In this document: piece after piece, positions 1 to 7,794 of the stretch
Layout of the letters: every line of letters starts with the position of its first letter
How positions within the stretch are numbered: the stretch's first letter is position 1
Assembly: GCA_947631995.1 (NCBI GenBank)
Contig: CANRNT010000001.1
Location: forward strand, 1 to 64,000
DNA: 64,000 nt
Source of the DNA: an uncultured Clostridia bacterium
GTDB lineage: Bacteria; Bacillota; Clostridia; Oscillospirales; Ruminococcaceae
Direction of reading: 5' to 3'
Translations under genes and position numbers: made by a program
The notes under the pieces: model-generated
The model's database searches: none
The model's input: only the letters and a program-made list of their open reading frames with translations
Told to the model about the DNA's origin: nothing

Positions 1-244
1 GTTACTCTTCCTTCGGAAGAGGGGGAACAAGCCTTTCGCAGTTGCGCAGCAACTGTGAGAAAGAGTTTTCCCCAAAAGAAAAACAGGTACGGCAAATAAA
101 TTCCAATTTATTTCATTATACCATATTGAAATGAAAAAGTCCATATGCAATTTAGCAACTGAGAAATAAATAGTACATATCAGCAACGCAAAAACAAAAA
201 GCCCGTAAAAACGAGCTTTTAGGGTATATGGAGTATGTATGGGA

Positions 245-997
245 TTACTTCAGAACGCCGTACTGCGCGTCGTCAACTGGTTCGAGCCACACATTGGAGG
301 TGTTCTCGCCGGGAACTTCCACAGCAAGGTGAGAGAACCAGCTGTCGGGCGCGGCGCCGTGCCAATGCTTTACGCCGGCAGGAATGTTAATGCAGTCGCC
401 GACGTTCATTTCTACCGCTTCCCTGCCCCATTCCTGATAATAACCTCTGCCGCCAATACAGATGAGTATCTGTCCGCCGCCTTTATCGGCGTGGTGAATA
501 TGCCAGTTGTTGCGGCATTTGGGCTCAAAAGTCACGTTGAAAATGCCGACCTGCTCTTTTGAAATGGGCGCTAAGTAGCTTTGACCAATAAAAAACTTTG
601 CAAAGCCATCATTCGGTGCGCCTATCGGGAACAGGATAGTGTTCTGATACTTGTCTTTTTCGGTAAGTTCCTCGTCCTTCCAGACATCTTTTGCCATGCG
701 GAACACCGCCCAAGCCTTCGGCCAGCCTACATAAAAGCCGACATGGGTAACAATTGCCGCTATTTCGGCGCGGGAAACGCCGTGCGCTTTTGCGTTTTCA
801 AGATGATACACAAGCGATGTATCCGTAATGCCCGAGCTCATCAGCGCGACCACCGTTATGATACATCTTGTTTTCAGGTCAATGTCCTGATTGTTCCAGT
901 TTTCGCCGAAAAGCACATCATCGTTGAAATGTGCAAAATCGGGCGCGAAATTGCCCAGCTGATCTCTGCCGGCTGTTTGTGTAATTTTTTCACTCAT
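245..997 (-). CDS. Carboxymuconolactone decarboxylase-like / cupin fusion protein
   Basis: N-terminal CMD/AhpD-like helical region (RCIITVVALMSSG...HLENAKAHGVSRAEI) plus C-terminal cupin (WHIHHADKGGGQILICIGGRGYYQEWG...VKHWHG). Confidence 0.85.
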   Translation of the reverse strand: MSEKITQTAGRDQLGNFAPDFAHFNDDVLFGENWNNQDIDLKTRCIITVVALMSSGITDTSLVYHLENAKAHGVSRAEIAAIVTHVGFYVGWPKAWAVFRMAKDVWKDEELTEKDKYQNTILFPIGAPNDGFAKFFIGQSYLAPISKEQVGIFNVTFEPKCRNNWHIHHADKGGGQILICIGGRGYYQEWGREAVEMNVGDCINIPAGVKHWHGAAPDSWFSHLAVEVPGENTSNVWLEPVDDAQYGVLK

Positions 998-1012
998 AAT
1001 TATTCCTCCTTA

Positions 1013-2068
1013 TTATACTACATTACCTGCTTTTTGTTTGCCGTTTTGCGCCATAACGCCGACCAAAGCGTGCGGCACATAAAGTTCTTCAAGATAATCA
1101 ATTTCTTCTTGCGTAAGCTGCAATTCAACCGCTTTTACCGCGCCGTCAACGTGTGAAAACTTTGTTGCGCCGACCACAGGTGCAGTAACTTTTGTAAGCA
1201 GCCATGCAAGGGAAATTTCCGTCATTGAAACGCCTCGTTTATCAGCAAGTTCTTCAACGCGGCGAATGATTTTACCGTCCGCTTCTGCGGTTTTGTCATA
1301 TTTGAATTTCGCATAAGTATCCTCTGCAAGGCGTTTTGAAGTTTCTCCCTGATGTTTTGAAAGCCTGCCGCCTGCAAGCGCGCTGTATGGTGTCATAGCG
1401 ATATTCTGATCTTTACAGAAAGGCGCCATCTCGCGCTCCTCCTCGCGGAAGATAAGATTATAATGCCCCTGCACCGAGACAAATTCGGTCAGACCGTTTT
1501 CACGGGCATAGAAATTCGCCTTTGCAAGCTGCCACGCAAAGCAGTTTGAAATGCCGATGTATCGTGCTTTTCCTGCTTTCACGACTTCGTGCAGACCCTC
1601 CATTATCTCCTCCATGGGCGTATGGTAGTCCCACATATGATAGATGTACAAATCTACATAGTCCATGCCGAGGTTTTTAAGGCTTTGGTCAAGATAATTT
1701 GCGATATGCTGCTGACCGCTGACGTTTTTGTCTATCTCCTGCTGCGTGCGCGGCGTGAACTTGGTGGCTATCACATAGTCGTCACGCTTTGCAAAATCTC
1801 GCAGAGCCTTGCCGACAAACTGCTCGCTCGTGCCATTTTGGTATGCGATCGCGGTATCGTAAAAGTTAATGCCGAGTTCAAGACCGTGCTTTATTATCTC
1901 GCGCGTCTGAGCTTCGTCAACTGTCCAACTGTGCTGACCCGTTGCAGCGTTGCCAAAGCCCATACAGCCCATACAGATTCGCGAAACTTTAAGCTGCGAG
2001 TTACCCAGAGTTACATATTTCACGCCGTTCGCCTCCCTAAAAATATCTATATATACAGTATAACACAA
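1013..2068 (-). CDS. Aldo/keto reductase
   Basis: AKR motifs: NFYDTAIAYQNGTSEQFVGKAL, YIYHMWDYHTPMEEIMEGLHEVVKAGKARYIGISN. Confidence 0.9.
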   Translation of the reverse strand: MCYTVYIDIFREANGVKYVTLGNSQLKVSRICMGCMGFGNAATGQHSWTVDEAQTREIIKHGLELGINFYDTAIAYQNGTSEQFVGKALRDFAKRDDYVIATKFTPRTQQEIDKNVSGQQHIANYLDQSLKNLGMDYVDLYIYHMWDYHTPMEEIMEGLHEVVKAGKARYIGISNCFAWQLAKANFYARENGLTEFVSVQGHYNLIFREEEREMAPFCKDQNIAMTPYSALAGGRLSKHQGETSKRLAEDTYAKFKYDKTAEADGKIIRRVEELADKRGVSMTEISLAWLLTKVTAPVVGATKFSHVDGAVKAVELQLTQEEIDYLEELYVPHALVGVMAQNGKQKAGNVV

Positions 2069-2194
2069 AATCTTTAATATATCAAATACTTTATTTTAAT
2101 AGATTTCTATGCCTTGAAGGTATTATTAGCGTATTGATTTATTCGTAAAAGTATGTTGCAATAATAAAAAGCACCGCACAAGGCGATGCTGTTT

Positions 2195-3118
2195 TTACTT
2201 GATAATTTTAAAGCAAACAGTTTTGGCATTTATGAGAGGGCTGTTGTATGCGAAATACACCGTGCCCGAAACGGGTGTGCGCACCTCGCTGACAAGTTCG
2301 CCGTCGAACGGGTCATAAATCCTGCCGAGGACTTCGCCGCGCTCTACGGTCTTGCCTATCTGCGCTTGCCTGAAAAATATACCTGCCGACTCTGACTGTA
2401 TCTGCTCGGTGTTGCTCTCGTTGAGAATAAGCGTAACATACCCCGGCGGCGTTTGTGCAGAAACAATTCCGCGCGTATTCATAAACCTGAGTATCGCGTT
2501 CACGGCTTCGTCGGCGGCTTGTACGTCAATTTCGTCGGTCGCGTTGGCGTACACAGAGAAAGCCTTTGTCTCCCACACCTGCCAGTTGTAGTTGAGCGTT
2601 GTTGTATCATACGGGCGCGGCTTGCGTATTATGCCGAACTGAAGTCCGAAGTCTTTCATTATATCTGCGTCTGTAAAGCCTGTATCCATAAGCTTCACAT
2701 GGGGCAGAAAAATTCCCCGCTGATAAAAGCTTGCAAGCTGTATGCCGTACTCGTAGCCCTGAAGCTGACTGAACACTCCGTCCGCGATACGCTGGGTCGT
2801 TTCGCCCAAATTGTAGCCGGGGAACATTCTGTTTATGTCGGTGTTATCCATCGCCCAAAAGCGCTTGCCGATGTTCATGGAATAGTAGTTTATGCAGGGT
2901 ATCACCATTATCTCGCAGTCCTCGGCAATTTTGCCCTCGCTTTCAAGCTTTTTCAGCGCCTGCACCATTCGCGAGCAGACATACATCTGCTGGACCTCGT
3001 TGCCGCGCATAGCGCCGACTATCGCCAATGCCTTTCTGCCGCTGCCAAAACGATAGCCTATAACCTCGAGCTGTTCACGGTAGGGCGAGCTCAGCGAAAA
3101 AAGCGTTTTCTTCTTCAT
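2195..3118 (-). CDS. AstE/aspartoacylase-like (M14 family) protein, degenerate active site; likely start MKKKTL
   Basis: Alignable to the adjacent 3120-4073 product (DINRMFPG; C-terminal barrel-sandwich-like domain) but with AMRGNE in place of THGDE. Confidence 0.75.
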   Translation of the reverse strand: MKKKTLFSLSSPYREQLEVIGYRFGSGRKALAIVGAMRGNEVQQMYVCSRMVQALKKLESEGKIAEDCEIMVIPCINYYSMNIGKRFWAMDNTDINRMFPGYNLGETTQRIADGVFSQLQGYEYGIQLASFYQRGIFLPHVKLMDTGFTDADIMKDFGLQFGIIRKPRPYDTTTLNYNWQVWETKAFSVYANATDEIDVQAADEAVNAILRFMNTRGIVSAQTPPGYVTLILNESNTEQIQSESAGIFFRQAQIGKTVERGEVLGRIYDPFDGELVSEVRTPVSGTVYFAYNSPLINAKTVCFKIIK

Positions 3119-3119
3119 A

Positions 3120-4073
3120 TTATTCGCCCTCCTTTTTCGGCTGCAAAATTCTTGCAAGCAGCGAACCGCCGTACACCACGGGGTATTCACGCAGAGTAAA
3201 TATCATGCCGTCGCACACAGCCTGCACCTTTTCCACAACTTGCGAAGTGAGAGGGTCGAGAACATCGCCTATATGGTCGCCGCGCTTTACGTTATCACCA
3301 AAATCGGCACAAGGCACAAAAATTCCTGCCTCGTCGCTGTTTACAAAACCTACCTCTCTGCCTATAGAAAGCACGGGTTCTCGCACGGCTGCGGTCTCGC
3401 CTTTCCACATTCCGAGTTCTTTCATAAGATTGAGTATGCCGTCAAAAAGCTGACGGCAGTATTCTTTTGTGATACGCATACCAACGCCCATTTCAACAAC
3501 AAGCGTTTTTGTGCCTCTGCTGTTTAAGGTATGCGCGAGGGTAGATTCAAGCACGGTCGCAGACTCATGCACCCACACAAAGTCAACGTTGAGCATTTTT
3601 GCATACGGCATAAGCGTTTCGGCAGTAGGCACGCTTACGCGTATCTGCGGAATTTCTTTAAGAAAAATATTGCTTGAATGAACGTCAACACAAACGTCGG
3701 AGCCTGCGATATCGTCTATAATTGAAGAACATATCACCTCAACGGTAGTGCCGTCTTTTGTGCCGGGGAACACCCTGTTCATGTCAAGGTCAAACATAGG
3801 TATACCGCGCATTATCGAATCTATACCCATAGGGTTGAGCGCAGGATAAATATCAAGAATACCGTCAAACTGCTCGATATGCTCGTCAATAAAACTGCCG
3901 ACCATGTAAGCGAGGTACTGTCCCTCCAGCTCGTCGCCGTGAGTGCCCGTTACCAGACTAAGGCGAGTTTTGCTGTTGCCGTTTTGTATACGTCTTTTTT
4001 GTATCATCAGATGTTCATGCACAGCAAGCGGTATGCTTGCAATTGTTCTGACCATCGGTATCATTCCTTTCAT
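3120..4073 (-). CDS. Succinylglutamate desuccinylase/aspartoacylase-like (M14 family) zinc deacylase
   Basis: GTHGDE (H..E ligands), DMNRVFPG, VDVHSSN (third ligand), VVEMGVG (catalytic Glu). Confidence 0.85.
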   Translation of the reverse strand: MKGMIPMVRTIASIPLAVHEHLMIQKRRIQNGNSKTRLSLVTGTHGDELEGQYLAYMVGSFIDEHIEQFDGILDIYPALNPMGIDSIMRGIPMFDLDMNRVFPGTKDGTTVEVICSSIIDDIAGSDVCVDVHSSNIFLKEIPQIRVSVPTAETLMPYAKMLNVDFVWVHESATVLESTLAHTLNSRGTKTLVVEMGVGMRITKEYCRQLFDGILNLMKELGMWKGETAAVREPVLSIGREVGFVNSDEAGIFVPCADFGDNVKRGDHIGDVLDPLTSQVVEKVQAVCDGMIFTLREYPVVYGGSLLARILQPKKEGE

Positions 4074-4076
4074 ATC

Positions 4077-4847
4077 TTATGAGAGTATGCTGCGGACAAG
4101 CTGCAGCTGCTTTGTGTAGCTGCCAAACATAACGCCTCTGTCAATAGCGCAGTCGCGGAAATCACGTCCCTGCGAGATGACGATATAGTCGTCGTTCACA
4201 AGGCAGTTGTTTGCAGGGTCAATGCCCTCCCAATGGTCGCCTGTCCAGAATTCTACCCACGAATGTGTTTCGCCGTCGCAGAAAGCAAGACCTGCTATAT
4301 ACCTTGCTGCAATGCCGTCCATACGCAAAAGAGAGATAAGAATATGCGAAAAATCCTGACAAACTCCCCTTTTCAGCACAAACGCCTCCGCCGCTGTGGT
4401 GTCGGTATCTGTATGCCCTTTTTCATACACAACGGTATTTGCCAGCGCCGCGCAAAGATACTCTGCCCTTTCGGCAATAGTGCCCGTACATTCGCGCTTT
4501 ATTTCTTCGTAAAACTCTTTCAGAGCTTCATCGGGCTTTGTATACTGCGACTGATACAGATAGCACGGCATATAGTCGGTACGGTGTTTGGTGTGATCGA
4601 CCTGCGCCGCACCTTTTATCTCAAAATCAAGAAAACGGTGGTCGCCTTTAAGATAGCCTGCTGTGACGTTGTTACCGAAAGCGTCAACAGTCTGCTGCGT
4701 TGAAACATATGGCGTGATGTTCAAGCTGCACGACAAAAGCCGCTGCGTTTCGGTCTCGGGCGGTATAACGCGCAGAGCAAAGCTGTGGTTGTGAACATAG
4801 TCGTCAAAAGTAAGTTTTGCACAATAGTAAAAATTCACCTGTTTCAT
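4077..4847 (-). CDS. Transglutaminase-like cysteine protease with bacterial transglutaminase N-terminal region
   Basis: Cys-His-Asp triad: RGVCQDFSH, ETHSWVEFW, GIDPANN. Confidence 0.88.
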   Translation of the reverse strand: MKQVNFYYCAKLTFDDYVHNHSFALRVIPPETETQRLLSCSLNITPYVSTQQTVDAFGNNVTAGYLKGDHRFLDFEIKGAAQVDHTKHRTDYMPCYLYQSQYTKPDEALKEFYEEIKRECTGTIAERAEYLCAALANTVVYEKGHTDTDTTAAEAFVLKRGVCQDFSHILISLLRMDGIAARYIAGLAFCDGETHSWVEFWTGDHWEGIDPANNCLVNDDYIVISQGRDFRDCAIDRGVMFGSYTKQLQLVRSILS

Positions 4848-5545
4848 ACTGCCGCCTCCGATGTTTCAAACAAGCAGCACAAAGCCTGTGTGGCTTTCAT
4901 GCCGTCTTTTTCATAGTCGCTCTCGCTGCCAAGTATTTCTACAAGCTCAGAGAGATATTTTGTACTGTAACGGTAAGGCGTACCCTTTGGAACGCGATTG
5001 AGATTTTTGCAAAGCCTTACAAATTCTTTTTCTACCGCGTCAAATGGGTATTTTAGCCTTATGTACATATCCAGCCGCTCAATAGTCTTGCCGATGTAGA
5101 TTATGTTTCTTATCTCATCGTCGTAGATATGCTCGTTTATACAGCCCCAAAAACTGTACAGTATATCTTCAAGCGGCAAAAGCGACATACGAACGTTACT
5201 GCTCTGCTCTGCCCTTTTCAGCGTATCTTTCGCCATTTGCAGAAACGACAGCGAGTCTGTAGATATCTCCTCGCGCAGGACTATGCCGTTGTCATAGGCG
5301 CGCTCTAGGCTGAAAGCCGCAGAGTTGGGGTTTTGGTCATCGAACAGAAAACTGCGTATAAATTCTCTGCTGTCGGAATATGTATCCGCAAGCCCGAAGC
5401 ACGCCAGATAATCCTGATAGCCTTTCTTTTCTTCAAGCATACTGTCATACACCCTGCCAAGCGCTTTCAGCGTTGTAAAAAATCTTTCTGTATAGCGACC
5501 AAGCCAGTAAAGGCGGTCGCTATGTTCTAACGAGATAGTACCCAT
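4844..5545 (-). CDS. Alpha-E domain (DUF403) protein
   Basis: LYWLGRYTERFFTTLKAL...; partner of circularly permuted ATP-grasp and transglutaminase genes. Confidence 0.85.
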   Translation of the reverse strand: MGTISLEHSDRLYWLGRYTERFFTTLKALGRVYDSMLEEKKGYQDYLACFGLADTYSDSREFIRSFLFDDQNPNSAAFSLERAYDNGIVLREEISTDSLSFLQMAKDTLKRAEQSSNVRMSLLPLEDILYSFWGCINEHIYDDEIRNIIYIGKTIERLDMYIRLKYPFDAVEKEFVRLCKNLNRVPKGTPYRYSTKYLSELVEILGSESDYEKDGMKATQALCCLFETSEAAV

Positions 5546-6864
5546 GTGTCTTTAAAGCCTCCTCCTTGTGATGAGTTTACAACGAACGAATCGGGGTTTC
5601 GCGAAAACCGCGTAAGACCCGAAGCCCACACTTTTGTCTTTTCGCCCGAAAGCACAAACGCTCTCAAATCAGCCTTGCGCATAACGGTCTCATTCCCCTC
5701 AACTATCGGCAGGTCGAGAAAATCAATGACTTCCTGCGCTATAAAACGCCGCGGCTCCGCTATGATAGTTTTGCGAAATTCCTCAAGCTTTTCTTTGCTA
5801 AGGTCGCTGCCGAACACAACGCCGTAGCCGCCTGCCTCGGCAACATCTTTTATAACGAGCGTTTCAAGATGATCCATTACATACTTCATGTCGTCCTCAT
5901 AAAACGGCAGGTATGTCGGTGCGTTTTTAAGTATAGGCTCTTCGCCGAGGTAGTATTTTATCATCTTCGGTACGAAATAATATATGCCCTTGTCGTCAGC
6001 TACGCCGTTACCGAGCGCGTTCACAATGCCTACATTTCCACTACGGTAAGCCTCCATAAGGTTCGGTATACCGATAAGCGACTGCGGCAGGAACGTCAGC
6101 GGGTCTAAGTATTCGTCAGAGATACGGCGATAAAGAACGCCTATTCTTGTTTTGCCGCCCGAATATGTGCGGTGGTACAGAATGTTGTCCTCAACGAAAA
6201 GCTCATCGTTCTGCACCAGCACCGAGCCCGTCAGCTCTGCAAGGTAAGAATGTTCAAAATACGCCGCATTATAACGTCCCGGCGTAAGTATAGCCCTAAT
6301 GCCGCCGCAGTTTGCATTTTCCATCGTTTCTTTCAGAAGCTCGGCATAGCCGCGGTTGTCAACGATGTTGTTTTCTTCAAAGGCATTCGGCGCTGCAATA
6401 CGCGTAAGCTCCCTTGCAATAAGCGGATAAGACGCGCCCGAGGGTATTCGCAGGTTGTCCTCAAGAATATACCACTCGCCGTCTTTTGCCTGAACGAGGT
6501 CAATGCCCGATATATGGCTGTATATGCGGTTTTTCGGTGTTATGCCCTCGCACTCGGCAAGGTAGCCCTTTGAGATGTAGATGAAATCTTCGGGCACAAT
6601 GCCATCGTGCACAATTTTCTTTTCGTGGTAGATGTCGTAAAGAAATTCATTCAGGGCGTTCACACGCTGCACGAGACCTTTTTCTATGCTGCAAAAATCC
6701 TCTGCCGTTATCACTCTCGGAATGGGGTCAAACGGGAAAAACTGCTCATTGAATACGCCGTTTTTGTATATGCCAAACTTCACTCCGTATCGCCGCAGAA
6801 GCTCGTTTATCTCAGCGGCATTGCCTACTGCCTGCATAAATTGCCCCTGTTTTAGCTGTACCAT
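5527..6864 (-). CDS. Circularly permuted ATP-grasp type 2 (DUF404/DUF407-like) protein; start placed at MVQLKQGQF
   Basis: GVKFGIYKNGVFNEQFFPFDPIPRVI, LAECEGITPKNRIYSHISGIDLV, YILEDNLRIPSGASYP, FVVNSSQGGGFKDTWVL; GGAGTG RBS before 6864. Confidence 0.9.
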   Translation of the reverse strand: MVQLKQGQFMQAVGNAAEINELLRRYGVKFGIYKNGVFNEQFFPFDPIPRVITAEDFCSIEKGLVQRVNALNEFLYDIYHEKKIVHDGIVPEDFIYISKGYLAECEGITPKNRIYSHISGIDLVQAKDGEWYILEDNLRIPSGASYPLIARELTRIAAPNAFEENNIVDNRGYAELLKETMENANCGGIRAILTPGRYNAAYFEHSYLAELTGSVLVQNDELFVEDNILYHRTYSGGKTRIGVLYRRISDEYLDPLTFLPQSLIGIPNLMEAYRSGNVGIVNALGNGVADDKGIYYFVPKMIKYYLGEEPILKNAPTYLPFYEDDMKYVMDHLETLVIKDVAEAGGYGVVFGSDLSKEKLEEFRKTIIAEPRRFIAQEVIDFLDLPIVEGNETVMRKADLRAFVLSGEKTKVWASGLTRFSRNPDSFVVNSSQGGGFKDTWVLSR

Positions 6865-6895
6865 TTTACTCACTCCTGTCAGAAATTTGCAAAAC

Positions 6896-6934
6896 AAAAA
6901 GCGCCGCCCCCATAATGGGAGAAGCGCCTTTGCT
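6896..6934 (-). terminator. Intrinsic terminator/attenuator hairpin in the leader of the ATP-grasp operon
   Basis: Minus strand AAAGGCGC-TTCTCCCATTATGGGGGCG-GCGCTTTT TGTTTTG; lies between a consensus promoter (TGTCAA/ATTGTA on + strand) and the ATG at 6864. Confidence 0.7.
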
Positions 6935-6948
6935 TTCTTCATATTTTT

Positions 6949-6977
6949 ATTGTACCACTAAATTTTCCCTTTGTCAA
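6949..6977 (-). promoter_or_regulatory. Sigma-A type promoter for the ATP-grasp operon
   Basis: Minus strand TTGACA-17 nt-TACAAT. Confidence 0.75.
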
Positions 6978-7043
6978 GCCACTTTGAAAAATTTTCAAAG
7001 GTTAAGTTTAATATCCGCTGAGATAGCGCCGCACTATCACTTT

Positions 7044-7283
7044 GTACCCCGAAAAAAGGTGTAGCGTTACGCCGGAATTTATCAGATAACTGTTTAATGT
7101 CATGGAAGAATTACAGTTTTAAGCGGTTTTAGTGCCGCTTAAAATCGCCGACTCAATTAAGTCGGCGAAGTAATTCTTCTGCACTTTACCGCCATCAGGC
7201 GGTAAATGTGTGCCACAGGTTCAATTCCTGTGCCGCAAAACAGCACAAAAATAACAATACCTTTCGGTTGCCTCGAGGTATTG
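7044..7283. repeat. Multi-hairpin intergenic element, copy 1
   Basis: About 240 bp, repeated 302 bp downstream with only a handful of substitutions; six perfect or near-perfect stems. Confidence 0.85.
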
Positions 7284-7345
7284 TATCTTTTGAATATAGC
7301 AAATAAAAGTATCGTCACGGGGACAAAAATGGGGTACATTACTCA

Positions 7346-7585
7346 GTACCCCGAAAACAGGTGCAGCGTTACGCCGGAATTTATCAGATAACTGTTTAAT
7401 GTCATGGAAGAATTACGGTTTTAAGCGGTTTTAATGCCGCTTAAAATCGCCGACTCAATTAAGTCGGCGAAGTAATTCTTCTGCACTTTACCGCCATCAG
7501 GCGGTAAATGTGTGCCACAGGTTCAATTCCTGTGCCGCAAAACAGCACAAAAATAACAATACCTCTCGATTGCCTCGAGGTATTG
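7346..7585. repeat. Multi-hairpin intergenic element, copy 2
   Basis: Direct repeat of 7044-7283; differences fall outside stems or preserve pairing. Confidence 0.85.
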
Positions 7586-7594
7586 CCATTTTTG

Positions 7595-7678
7595 TGGTGC
7601 GGGTAACAGGACTTGAACCTGCACGCCATTGACAATAGAACCTAAATCTATCGCGTCTGCCAATTCCGCCATACCCGC
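7595..7678 (-). tRNA. tRNA-Leu (anticodon UAG), CCA encoded
   Basis: Minus strand GCGGGTATGGCGGAATTGGCAGACGCGATAGATTTAGGTTCTATTGTCAATGGCGTGCAGGTTCAAGTCCTGTTACCCGCACCA; long variable arm, T-arm, acceptor pairing. Confidence 0.96.
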
Positions 7679-7794
7679 ATATTCAGTTTTATATTTTCAC
7701 CGCCGACAATAAAAGGAGATATTTCAGCAACTTAATATCTAAAGCACAGCCATGGTAATATGATACCACAGCTGCGCTGATATGTCAAGAAGCG

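Noticed and set aside
6864-6942. Extended N-terminus of the ATP-grasp ORF (MKKAKALLPLWGRR...)
   Set aside because: The upstream ATG is at the predicted transcription start and translates through the terminator hairpin; an RBS precedes the ATG at 6864.
7157-7339. - strand 60-aa ORF (CGTGIEPVAHIYRL)
   Set aside because: Lies inside the hairpin repeat; the peptide is an antisense read of the tRNA-like T-arm, not a credible protein.
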